Origin: Chlorobium sp. | Lineage (GTDB): Bacteria > Bacteroidota > Chlorobiia > Chlorobiales > Chlorobiaceae | NCBI GenBank assembly: GCA_028282595.1 | Contig: JANQHQ010000027.1 | Location: 1-64,000 of the forward strand | DNA length: 64,000 nt | Direction: 5' to 3' | In this document: in pieces, positions 1 to 7,338 of the stretch | Layout of the letters: every line of letters begins with the position of its first letter | Numbering within the stretch: the first letter of the stretch is position 1 | Position numbers and translations under genes: made by a program | Notes under the pieces: generated by a model | The model's input: the letters and a program-made list of their open reading frames with translations, nothing else | Database searches by the model: none | What the model was told of the DNA's origin: nothing

Positions 1-124
1 TTGGTGACGACGCTTCGGCTTCGCCTTGCTTGGTGACAACGCCTGACGGTGTCAGGCTTAGTGATGTCGCTCGGGCTTCGCCGAGCTTAGAGACGACGCC
101 CGCTCTCGCGGGCTTAGTGACAAG
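1..124 (+). repeat. Tandem array of hairpin repeat units (array A)
   Basis: Four units of 29, 28, 29 and 27 bp (starting at 1, 30, 58 and 87) and a partial fifth at 114. Each opens with a near-constant head, TTGGTGACGACG or a close variant such as TTAGTGA or TTAGAGACGACG. The head is followed by a short GC-rich palindrome. The palindromes differ from unit to unit but remain self-complementary, for example GCCTGAC/GTCAGGC, GCTCGG/CCGAGC and GCCCGC/GCGGGC. The array may continue left of the window. No coding potential was recognised. Confidence 0.8.
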
Positions 125-261
125 TTAAAAGTAATGGCACCAGTCCCTGAGATATTTTTCCAATCACGCTTACTTTTGATCTTTGACTTTTTAACTTTTG
201 ACATCACCTTCCGGGGTTCGCCGTCGCTATCGGAATCGGGAATCCATCTTTTCCCCAACCG
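125..261. repeat. AT-rich spacer with inverted repeats between hairpin arrays
   Basis: Non-coding stretch separating the two facing hairpin arrays. It holds an imperfect inverted repeat built from AAGTTAAAAGTAA (122-134) and TTACTTTT...TTTTTAACTTTTG (170-200). It also holds a GC-rich stretch at 211-244 whose reverse complement closely matches 6161-6193. I see no gene here. It appears to be part of a composite repeat island. Confidence 0.55.
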
Positions 262-373
262 GTCACTAAGCCCGACGAAGTCCGGGCGTCGCCCCTCGTC
301 ACCAAGTCCGGCCCAGCCGGACGACGTCACCAAGCCCGATACCAATCGGGCGTCGTCACCAAGCGCCCGGTCC
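262..373 (-). repeat. Tandem hairpin repeat array in opposite orientation (array B)
   Basis: On the minus strand this repeats the array A unit: a TTGGTGACGACG-like head followed by a unit-specific palindrome. Clear stems are GCCCGAT/ATCGGGC (334-351), GTCCGGC/GCCGGAC (306-322) and GCCCGAC/GTCCGGGC (269-286). The array begins about 11 bp past the stop codon of the EIIA gene, so it would lie in that transcript's 3' end and could fold as consecutive hairpins. A termination or mRNA-stability role is only an inference. Confidence 0.75.
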
Positions 374-383
374 CCCGCCCGGC

Positions 384-854
384 TCATATCTGGGGAAAAT
401 CCTTCTCCTCTTCCCTGAAAAGAGTCAGAACCTCCGTCGCCGAAGAGGCCGAAAGAAGCCGGCGCCTCAGGTCCTCCCGGCCGGCAAGACGGGTGATCCT
501 CCCGAGAAGCTTCAGATGTTCGGCAAGCATCTCCTCCGGGGTAGCCAGCAGAAAGATGATCTGTACGGGTTCGTTGTCTATCGAATCGAAATGTATCCTG
601 CTCTTCAGTGTCGCGAGCGCGAGCACCGGATCGACAACCGCTTCGGTCTTCGCGTGCGGCAGAGCGATCTGCTTCCCGATGCCCGTCGACATCTCCTTTT
701 CGCGCTTGAGCACGTCCCTGCGCAGCTTCCCGTGATCCCTCACTCCGGGATGGGCGGCCACGATACCGAGCATCGCGTCTATGACCTCGGCTTTCGTCGC
801 AAGCTCAAGGTTCAGCACTATGAAGCTTTCGGAAAGCAGGCCTTCAATCTTCAT
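384..854 (-). CDS. PTS EIIA domain protein (fructose/nitrogen-regulatory type)
   Basis: A 156-residue single-domain EIIA protein of the mannitol/fructose/Ntr superfamily. It would accept a phosphoryl group from HPr on the histidine in the motif ALPHAKT (about H67). The surrounding LLATPEEMLAEHLKLLGR segment is typical of the family. The reading frame extends upstream to a TTG at 905, but the ATG at 854 starts the normal MKIEGLLSE N-terminus and is preferred. No sugar-specific EIIB or EIIC is nearby; a ptsI-like EI gene lies at the far right end. A regulatory rather than transport role is therefore likely (inference). It lies downstream of cdsA on the same strand and is followed by hairpin array B. 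Confidence 0.88.
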   Translation of the reverse strand: MKIEGLLSESFIVLNLELATKAEVIDAMLGIVAAHPGVRDHGKLRRDVLKREKEMSTGIGKQIALPHAKTEAVVDPVLALATLKSRIHFDSIDNEPVQIIFLLATPEEMLAEHLKLLGRITRLAGREDLRRRLLSASSATEVLTLFREEEKDFPQI

Positions 855-957
855 TATGAAACCGTACTTGGTGTTGTCGCCCTTCCGGAAAGGCCGGTAA
901 ATCAAGGGCTTCGAAAAAGAAGGCTTACAATATAAAAAAACATTCTCTTACTCTTCA

Positions 958-1041
958 GGGCACCTCTATTTATTTATTCCGCGTTTCAATTGCTTCGTTG
1001 TCCCGACACGTCGGGACTCATGACAATTAATAGAGGTGCCC
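958..1041 (-). mobile_element. MITE-like inverted-repeat element, copy 1
   Basis: An 84-bp element bounded by perfect terminal inverted repeats (GGGCACCTCTATT and its complement), with an internal palindrome around GTCCCGACGTGTCGGGAC. On the minus strand it aligns along its length with the element at 60911-61026, apart from a segment of about 30 bp found only in the latter. The right end abuts the TAA stop codon of cdsA. Flanking tetranucleotides TTCA (left) and TTTA (right) may be a decayed target duplication. It is too small to encode a transposase, so it would have been mobilised in trans (inference). Confidence 0.75.
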
Positions 1042-1042
1042 T

Positions 1043-1861
1043 TTACGGACCGTTGAGCGATCCGGCGAAAAACGAATAGAGATAGAGAAGAGGGGAGATG
1101 AACATGACCGTATCGAAGCGGTCGAGCACGCCCCCGTGACCCGGAATCAGGGAGGAGGAATCCTTGACGCCGGCCTCGCGTTTGAACATGGACTCGATAA
1201 GATCTCCGAGGGGACTGAACAACCCGATAAAAATTCCGGCGCCGAACACGAACAGCGGATGAAGTCCCGTCTCGAACGCACTGAAAACCGCCGCTCCGAC
1301 GACGCTTCCGGCGCATCCCGCAAGAAAACCCTCCCAGGTCTTGTGAGGGCTGACGCGCTCGAAAAACTTTCTGCCGATCAGCTTCCCACCGAAACGGCTC
1401 CCACCGAAATACGCCATGATGTCGGCGGACCAGATGCAGACGAACATCAACAGAACGCACAGAAGCCCGCCGGGCTCCGTCATCCTGACCTTCAGGAGCG
1501 AACCGAACGCGACATTGACATAGAGGAGAGACGCCAGCGCCGAACCGAATCCCCCGAGCCTCGAGCCCTCCGTCCTGAAAAGCTCCACCAGGAGAAAAGC
1601 CGGTACAGCGGCGACAAAGACGATCAGCGGATCGGGCATTTCGAGGAAAAGGCTTGTCTGGAAGAGCACTGTCAGCAAAAGGAGCAGCGAAAGCGGCGAC
1701 CGGGAGCCGATGGCGACGGCCAGACGCTGAAACTCGTACACGCCGCAGAGGGCGAGAATCAGGACCAGGGCGAAAAAGGGGATGCCGCCCTGCCATATCA
1801 GCCAGAGAAGCAGGGGAATACCCGCCAGTGCGACCGCTATTCTTCGCTGTAAATTCGACAT
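1043..1861 (-). CDS. cdsA: Phosphatidate cytidylyltransferase
   Basis: A 272-residue inner-membrane enzyme that makes CDP-diacylglycerol from phosphatidate and CTP, the branch point of phospholipid synthesis. The protein is almost entirely hydrophobic helices. Near the C-terminus it carries the CdsA signature: SMFKREAGVKDSS followed by PGHGGVLDRFD, with the conserved KR, KD, HGG and DR-D residues in the right order. Length is normal for the family. It sits between the CPBP protease gene and the EIIA gene on the same strand. Its stop codon directly touches inverted-repeat element copy 1. Confidence 0.95.
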   Translation of the reverse strand: MSNLQRRIAVALAGIPLLLWLIWQGGIPFFALVLILALCGVYEFQRLAVAIGSRSPLSLLLLLTVLFQTSLFLEMPDPLIVFVAAVPAFLLVELFRTEGSRLGGFGSALASLLYVNVAFGSLLKVRMTEPGGLLCVLLMFVCIWSADIMAYFGGSRFGGKLIGRKFFERVSPHKTWEGFLAGCAGSVVGAAVFSAFETGLHPLFVFGAGIFIGLFSPLGDLIESMFKREAGVKDSSSLIPGHGGVLDRFDTVMFISPLLYLYSFFAGSLNGP

Positions 1862-1947
1862 ACGACATACCCGTTTGACACCACACCGTGTACAGAAAGA
1901 AGCCGCCGCACCGGGCGGCTCAGGGTAGGGAAACTACAAAAAAACCC

Positions 1948-2904
1948 TCATAATGAGGAGCTCCCCGTAAGGAGACCGGCTCCCCCGCCGATCCTCAACT
2001 TCCCGAGCCTGTACAGCACAAGCGCAAGCAGCGCAAGCGAAACCACGAGGAGCAGCAGCCAGAAACCGGCCGCAGCACTCTCCGGAGGGATTTCCGGCAA
2101 CGCCGACAGGGCACTCCGGCGCTGCACCTGCAAGAGCACCAGGGAGAACATGTTGTTGAGAAAATGCACCGCCACGGGCACGAGGAGACTGCCGGTTCTG
2201 TAATAGACGAAACCGAGATAGCAGCCCATCACGGTCAACGGCACCAGGTTGACCGGACTCAGGTGAAACAACCCGAAAACAAACCCCGTCAAAAGTACTC
2301 CTCCCGCGGGAGAGAGAGCGCGGACATAGTTCCTCAGGAAGTAACCCCTGAAGAGCACCTCCTCGCAGCACGCCGGAACGATTGCGATCACGAAGGAGAC
2401 CACCAGGAATTCGGGAATCGAATCCGCCCCGGCGAGAAATAACAGAAACCGTTCAAGCCGCTCCTGATCCTCCATGAGATACCGCCCCGTCTCTCCGAGG
2501 AACGGAAGCAATGCGGAAATGCCCTCCATCATGAGATAGATGGACGGCTGCAGGAGCAGCATGCCGGCAAGCGCGAGAAAGAACCCCGCCGCCGACGGCC
2601 GACTCAGCAGGCCGAGAAAGCGCAGGGTCTCGAACACCTGTTTCCGGCCCGTCTGCAACGCGACGAGAAAAAACACCGGCAGCAGGAGCAACAACACCTG
2701 ACCGGCCGCCTGAACGATCCTGACGGGCGCGAGAAACTCCTCGTCGAACCACGCGGTGGAAGGATCCGCGCCTGCGACCTGCAGAACGGCCACGAGGATC
2801 AGCGAACCCAGAAGCGGATAGAGCACGAGAGCCGCCAGAAGCACGATGCTCGTCCAGTAAAAAAGAATGCTTCTCTTTTGCAGGGACCGGCGAAGATCTA
2901 TCAT
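1948..2904 (-). CDS. CPBP family intramembrane glutamic/metalloprotease
   Basis: A 318-residue polytopic membrane protein of the CPBP (CAAX protease and bacteriocin-processing, Abi) family. The diagnostic motifs are EEVLFRG at about residues 181-187 (the EExxxR motif), FGLFHLSPVN with its histidine about 30 residues later, and a third motif AVHFLNN. Several hydrophobic helices surround them. Substrates of most bacterial members are unknown. The frame reaches a GTG at 2943, but the ATG at 2904 preceded by a GGGAAA stretch looks better; the choice is uncertain. It is upstream of cdsA, 86 bp away, same strand, so cotranscription is possible. Confidence 0.85.
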   Translation of the reverse strand: MIDLRRSLQKRSILFYWTSIVLLAALVLYPLLGSLILVAVLQVAGADPSTAWFDEEFLAPVRIVQAAGQVLLLLLPVFFLVALQTGRKQVFETLRFLGLLSRPSAAGFFLALAGMLLLQPSIYLMMEGISALLPFLGETGRYLMEDQERLERFLLFLAGADSIPEFLVVSFVIAIVPACCEEVLFRGYFLRNYVRALSPAGGVLLTGFVFGLFHLSPVNLVPLTVMGCYLGFVYYRTGSLLVPVAVHFLNNMFSLVLLQVQRRSALSALPEIPPESAAAGFWLLLLVVSLALLALVLYRLGKLRIGGGAGLLTGSSSL

Positions 2905-2965
2905 GGCGGCGTTTCCCGGGTTCGTGCTTTCTCGCAGGCTCACGGAATCCGGAAGACCGGACGGT

Positions 2966-2995
2966 TTGCTCCGAGGCGACCCAACAAGATATAAT
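2966..2995 (+). promoter_or_regulatory. Candidate sigma70-type promoter for the first glycosyltransferase
   Basis: TTGCTC at 2966-2971 and a perfect TATAAT at 2990-2995 are separated by 18 bp, about 50 bp upstream of the ATG at 3047. It lies in the divergent gap between the CPBP protease gene and the glycosyltransferase block. Predicted from sequence only. Confidence 0.45.
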
Positions 2996-3046
2996 TTTTC
3001 CTATCCTTGTATATTCCGGACAGCACGAATCGCCTGAAACCGAAGC

Positions 3047-4123
3047 ATGAATATCCTGTTCATCAACTCCGCACGAACCTGGGGCGGCACCGAAAAATGG
3101 ACCCGCATGGCCGCCGAATCACTTGCCGGAAGACACGGCGTCCGGCTCGTTTACAGAAAACCGGTTGTCGGCGACAACATCGCCGTTCCCGGCCACAGGC
3201 TCCCCCTGGCAAGCCATGTCGACCTCTACTCCCTCGCCGGGATCGTACGGATCATCCGCAGGGAGCGTATCGACATCGTCATCCCCACGAAACGCAAGGA
3301 TTACGTTCTCGCGGGAATCGCCGCCAGAATCTGCGGGGTCCGCAACATCCTCCGTCTCGGAATAGCCCGGCGGCTGAGGATCCCGTTTTTTCACCGCCTG
3401 ATGTACGACACCCTGAGCGACGGCATAATCGTCAACGCGGAAAGGATCAAGAACGATCTCCTGCACTCTCCCTTCATGCGGAAAAAGAACATACGGGTGA
3501 TCTACAACGGACTGGACACGGCCCTGATCAATCGCCTCTCGATGCCTGCCGCCCCCAAACGGTTCGCGTTCACGGTCACGGCCATCGGAACGTTGACCTA
3601 TCGCAAAGGCATAGACTTCCTGATACGGGGATTCGCCCGCTTTCTCGCTCGCCGGCCTGAAGCTGCTGCCGGAGCGGTCATTATCGGCGACGGCCCCGCG
3701 AAACAGGATTTTCTCGACCTCGCGGACACGTTAGGCATCGGAGAAAGAATCGTCTTCGCCGGCTTCCTGAAAAACCCCTACCCCGATCTCCTGTCGAGCG
3801 ACGTCTTCGCCCTGACGTCCACGAACGAGGGCATATCGAACGCCCTGCTTGAAGCGATGTATCTGGGAATACCGCCCGTCAGCACGAAAGCCGGGGGGTC
3901 GTGCGAAGCTGTTTCCGACGGGAAAAACGGCATTTTGGTGGACTACGGAGACGAAACGGCGCTCGCCGAAGCCCTTGAAACGTTCTATCTGGACGGCAAC
4001 TTCCGGGAAACGGTCGCGGCCTGCGCGGCCGAAACGGCAAGAAGAGACTTTTCGCTGGATGTCATGCGCGACAACATCGAGCACATGCTCTCGGAAATCG
4101 CGGGGGTCGCGTCAGGAGAGTAG
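3047..4123 (+). CDS. GT4-family glycosyltransferase (paralog 1 of a local triplet)
   Basis: A 358-residue GT-B fold enzyme, expected to transfer a sugar from a nucleotide donor onto a lipid-linked or core glycan at the cytoplasmic face. The C-terminal half carries the GT4 EX7E motif in NEGISNALLEAM. The N-terminus MNILFINSARTWGGTEKW and the segment IPTKRKDYVLAGIAARICG are closely shared with the gene at 4981, so the two are recent paralogs. A third relative is at 6244. The last 12 bp overlap the convergent YrbL-like kinase gene. Donor and acceptor cannot be deduced. Confidence 0.88.
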   Translation: MNILFINSARTWGGTEKWTRMAAESLAGRHGVRLVYRKPVVGDNIAVPGHRLPLASHVDLYSLAGIVRIIRRERIDIVIPTKRKDYVLAGIAARICGVRNILRLGIARRLRIPFFHRLMYDTLSDGIIVNAERIKNDLLHSPFMRKKNIRVIYNGLDTALINRLSMPAAPKRFAFTVTAIGTLTYRKGIDFLIRGFARFLARRPEAAAGAVIIGDGPAKQDFLDLADTLGIGERIVFAGFLKNPYPDLLSSDVFALTSTNEGISNALLEAMYLGIPPVSTKAGGSCEAVSDGKNGILVDYGDETALAEALETFYLDGNFRETVAACAAETARRDFSLDVMRDNIEHMLSEIAGVASGE

Positions 4124-4720
4124 ACAATCGACTACTTCCCCGACCGCGCCGTTGTCGGAGTATTCCCGGCGTAGTCCGTGCATGAACTTCCCCCACTTTT
4201 TCGAAAGGGTTCTTTTCGCGAAAAGATTCGAATAGTTCGCTATCGGCAGAAACTCGTTGTTTCCGACACCGTCGACGAGAACGATCCGGGCCGATCCCCT
4301 GTCGAGGCGCATGAAAACAAGGTTGTCCGCCTTGAGTTCCCTGACGATGATGCGCTCCCTCAGCAGGTATTCCCTGAACGCGACGAGAGACCGGCAAACC
4401 AGGGCGGCCGGAGGCGTCACGTCTTCCGAGGAGAAGTAGTAGCCGAGCGTCTTCGAAATCTCGCCGTCGTAATCCCGTACAAGAGTGAACACCGCCCCCT
4501 CGCCCTCGGAGGTCTCCACCGTTCCGAAGTTCCTGGCCATCATCTCCCAGGAAACTCTCCTTTTTTCGTGGAACCGGTAGTACTTCAGTTCCTCCGGAAG
4601 AATCGAGGATTTTCTCGTATAGACGACCTTGATGCATTTCGCCTTGTCCCCGGGATGCTCGAAGCAGAGCCTGGACGAGCCTTTTCCGATCAGACGGGCA
4701 CCCTGAAGATCAACCATCAT
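4112..4720 (-). CDS. YrbL-like kinase-fold protein
   Basis: A 202-residue protein that I recognise as YrbL-like (PhoP regulatory network protein YrbL family, a eukaryotic-type kinase fold). Visible landmarks are the N-lobe LIGKGSSRLCFEHP, the candidate ATP-binding lysine in CIKVVY, the catalytic-loop equivalent RELKADNLV and the metal-binding VDGVGNN. Where kinases usually have H-D-x4-N this protein has R-E-L-K-A-D-N, so activity is uncertain. It is the only minus-strand gene inside the plus-strand glycosyltransferase block. A role in phosphorylating an LPS or glycan sugar is inferred from context. Start: an ATG-ATG pair at 4720/4717 follows AGGA; an in-frame TTG at 4768 was rejected. Confidence 0.72.
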   Translation of the reverse strand: MMVDLQGARLIGKGSSRLCFEHPGDKAKCIKVVYTRKSSILPEELKYYRFHEKRRVSWEMMARNFGTVETSEGEGAVFTLVRDYDGEISKTLGYYFSSEDVTPPAALVCRSLVAFREYLLRERIIVRELKADNLVFMRLDRGSARIVLVDGVGNNEFLPIANYSNLFAKRTLSKKWGKFMHGLRREYSDNGAVGEVVDCLLS

Positions 4721-4785
4721 AGCACATAACGTTCCTGAATGTTCATTGTCTTCATCATAAAAAAACAATTTAACGTACTTTTAAC

Positions 4786-4817
4786 AAAAAAATCGCCCCG
4801 CCTCAAAGCGGTGGCGA
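4786..4817 (-). terminator. Rho-independent terminator/attenuator-like hairpin upstream of the YrbL-like gene
   Basis: Read on the minus strand: TCGCC-A-CCGC, loop TTTGAG, GCGG-GGCGA, then a run of seven T residues (4792-4786). The stem is nine base pairs with one bulge. It points toward the YrbL-like gene, whose ATG is about 65 bp further on. It would therefore either stop read-through into that gene or act as a leader attenuator. No minus-strand gene ends just upstream of it. Confidence 0.6.
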
Positions 4818-4980
4818 AAAGCGCCTCGCCTTCATCGGGCTCCCGGCTCCGAAGCTTGCCGGGTTGATTACGCAATACTATCTTACTCTCCGCCGGCAGC
4901 CTCACGGGAGAGGGTAAAGCGGCAACGAGAAACCGGAGAAGACCGGGCGAACCATCGACGGCGATAGCGCCGAACGGGAA

Positions 4981-6066
4981 ATGAAGATACTTTTCATGAA
5001 TTCCGCCCTGGCATGGGGAGGAAACGAGCAATGGGTCAATCTTGCCGCCACGGCGCTGGGCAGGGAGATCCCCGTCTCCCTCGCCTATCGCGACGAGACC
5101 GTCGGCGGACGCATTGCCGTTCCCTCCATACGCCTGCCGTTTCGCCACGAGGCCGATGTGGAAACCATCTTCAAACTGATCTCGTTCGTCAGGGCGAACG
5201 GAATCGACACCCTCATCCCCACGAAACGCAAGGATTACGTGATCGCCGGCATTGTGGCGCGGGTCTGCGGCTGCCTCAATGTCCTTCGTCTCGGTATCGT
5301 CAGGGATCTGAAGCACAGTCCCGTCCAGTCCTTCATTTTCAACGTGCTCGCCGACGGCGTGATCGTAAACGCCGTACCGATCAGGGACAAGCTGCTCGAA
5401 TCGGGTTTCAGGAAACCCGATGCCGTACGGGTCATCCATAACGGTCTTCAGGAGGAGGAGATCGGACGCCTCGCCCGCAAGAAACCCGTAAACCCGCCTT
5501 TCGGCTTCACCGTCGCCGCGATGGGTGAGTTGAGCCCGAGAAAGGGATTCGACATGCTGATCAGAGGATTCGCCCGTTTCCTTTCCCTGCGCGACATTCG
5601 CGACTGCGGTCTCCTTATCATCGGGGAAGGCGACATGAAAAACGATCTCGAACATCTCGCACGCTCGCTCGGCATCGGACGGCACGTTATCTTTACGGGT
5701 TTTCAGAAAAATCCCTACCCCTTTCTCGCCGCAAGCCGGGTTTTCGTCATGACCTCCCGGAACGAAGGTATTTCGAACGCCATGCTCGAAGCGGCGCTGC
5801 TCGATAACGCGATCGTCAGCACAAGAACGGCGGGAGGGGTCCGCTCGGTCATCAGTGACGGGGATAACGGTTTCCTCGTCGACTACGGAGACGAGGAAAA
5901 GCTCGCCGCCGTGCTTCACCGGCTCCATGCGAAACCGGCACTGCTCGACCGGCTCTCGCTCGAAGCCCGGCAAACGGTAACCGGGATGTTTTCCATGCAG
6001 CGTATGACCCGCGAGATCATGTCGTTCTGCAGCTCCCTGCATCGACAACAGTCCCGTTCATCCTGA
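4981..6066 (+). CDS. GT4-family glycosyltransferase (paralog 2)
   Basis: A 361-residue GT-B glycosyltransferase with the EX7E motif in NEGISNAMLEAALL and the donor-binding segment GELSPRKGFDMLIRGFARFL. It is strikingly similar to the gene at 3047 (shared IPTKRKDYV, LRLGI, GFARFL, KNPYP and LVDYGDE blocks), indicating local duplication. The duplicates are separated by the oppositely oriented YrbL-like gene and a 212-bp non-coding stretch with the terminator-like hairpin. Sugar specificity is unknown. Confidence 0.88.
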   Translation: MKILFMNSALAWGGNEQWVNLAATALGREIPVSLAYRDETVGGRIAVPSIRLPFRHEADVETIFKLISFVRANGIDTLIPTKRKDYVIAGIVARVCGCLNVLRLGIVRDLKHSPVQSFIFNVLADGVIVNAVPIRDKLLESGFRKPDAVRVIHNGLQEEEIGRLARKKPVNPPFGFTVAAMGELSPRKGFDMLIRGFARFLSLRDIRDCGLLIIGEGDMKNDLEHLARSLGIGRHVIFTGFQKNPYPFLAASRVFVMTSRNEGISNAMLEAALLDNAIVSTRTAGGVRSVISDGDNGFLVDYGDEEKLAAVLHRLHAKPALLDRLSLEARQTVTGMFSMQRMTREIMSFCSSLHRQQSRSS

Positions 6067-6120
6067 ATAATTCACCAATGGAAGAAGAAAGGGGAAGAAA
6101 GTGTCAGGTGGGAGAAACGT

Positions 6121-6195
6121 AATCGGGAATCGGGGTCGCTATCGGGATCGGGGTGGTTTCGATACCGATTCCGACGGCGACGGTGAACCCCGAAA
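6121..6195. repeat. GC-rich imperfect palindromic repeat
   Basis: Non-coding repeat between two glycosyltransferase genes. It contains the series AATCGGGAATCGGGGTCGCTAT and, in inverted sense, CCGATTCCGACGGCGACGGT followed by GAACCCCGA. The latter part (6161-6193) matches the reverse complement of 211-244 at roughly 28 of 33 positions. It is probably a dispersed genomic repeat family; no coding potential was seen. Confidence 0.55.
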
Positions 6196-6243
6196 AAAAC
6201 AATCGGGGGTCGGGTGTTTGAACTCTCATGAGTTATTCAGGTC

Positions 6244-7338
6244 ATGAACGTACTCTTCATCAATTCAATCGGGCGGGACAAGTTCGGCGGCGGCGAAAAA
6301 TGGATGGTCGGCGCGGCAAAAGGCCTGCTCGACCGGGGACACAACGTAACCGTGGCGGGCAGAAACCGCTCGAAAATCCTCGGCTACGCGAATGAAAAAG
6401 GGGTTCCGACGACCGTCGTCGAGATTCATTCCGACATCAGTCCGCTGAAGACTCTGCGGATCGCATCCTTCCTGAAAAAACAGAGGGTGGACATTCTCAT
6501 CTGCAATCTCAACAAGGATGTCCGTGTGGCGGGACTTGCGGCGAGGATTGCCGGAACCCCGGCAGTCCTTGCCCGTCACGGCATGCTGCTGTGCAGCAAA
6601 AAATGGAAACACCGTCTCACATTGACCCGCCTGACGGACGGCATCATCACCAACAGCCGGACGATACGCGACGCGTACGCGGCGTACGGGTGGTTCGACC
6701 CGGATTTCGTCAAGGTCATCTACAACGGCATCACGATTCCCGAAAGCACGAAACCCCACGATTTTTCAGCGCGCTTCCCGAAAAAGAAAATCATCTACAG
6801 CGCCGGACGCCTGGCGGAACAGAAGGGCTTCGGCTACCTCGTCGATGCAGCCGCCATACTGTGCAGGGAACGCGACGACCTTGTCTTCGTCGTTTCGGGC
6901 GAAGGGAAGCTCGAGGCCTCGCTCAAGGCCAGGGTCCTAGCAGCCGGCATCAAGAGCGCCTTTGTCTTCGACGGTTTCACGGCGGACATCTACCCGAGGC
7001 TGGCCGGCTGCGACCTTTTCGTGCTCGCATCCCTGTTCGAGGGCATGCCGAACGTCGTCATGGAGGCCATGGCGATGGGAAAACCCGTCATAGCGACCGA
7101 TGTCAACGGTGCGAGGGAGCTCGTAGACAACGGCGAAACCGGGCTCGTCATCCCCCCCAGGGACCCCCGGGCGATCGCCCGGGCTATCGGCGGGCTCATC
7201 GACAATCCGGAAACCATGACGTCCTTCGGTGAAAAAGGCCGGGACAGGGTCGCCGCACTGTTCACCATGGAAAGAATGATCGATGCCCTGGAACGCCACC
7301 TTTTGACGAAACTGAACGAGAAAACGGACCGCCGATGA
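6244..7338 (+). CDS. GT4-family glycosyltransferase (paralog 3)
   Basis: A 364-residue GT4 enzyme. It has the N-terminal Rossmann strand MNVLFINSIGRDKFGGGEKW, the donor site SAGRLAEQKGFGYLVDA and the EX7E motif FEGMPNVVMEAMAMGKPVIA, with the family tail NGETGLVIPP. It shares the N-terminal signature of the genes at 3047 and 4981 but is more diverged and closer to classical WaaG/PimB-like GT4 proteins. It overlaps the next gene by 4 bp (ATGA), indicating translational coupling with the GT9 enzyme. Confidence 0.88.
   Translation: MNVLFINSIGRDKFGGGEKWMVGAAKGLLDRGHNVTVAGRNRSKILGYANEKGVPTTVVEIHSDISPLKTLRIASFLKKQRVDILICNLNKDVRVAGLAARIAGTPAVLARHGMLLCSKKWKHRLTLTRLTDGIITNSRTIRDAYAAYGWFDPDFVKVIYNGITIPESTKPHDFSARFPKKKIIYSAGRLAEQKGFGYLVDAAAILCRERDDLVFVVSGEGKLEASLKARVLAAGIKSAFVFDGFTADIYPRLAGCDLFVLASLFEGMPNVVMEAMAMGKPVIATDVNGARELVDNGETGLVIPPRDPRAIARAIGGLIDNPETMTSFGEKGRDRVAALFTMERMIDALERHLLTKLNEKTDRR

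Noticed and set aside
1..373. CRISPR-like array
   Set aside because: Spacing is regular, but the variable parts are self-complementary palindromes of about 16-18 bp and the constant part is only about 11 bp. No cas genes are present.
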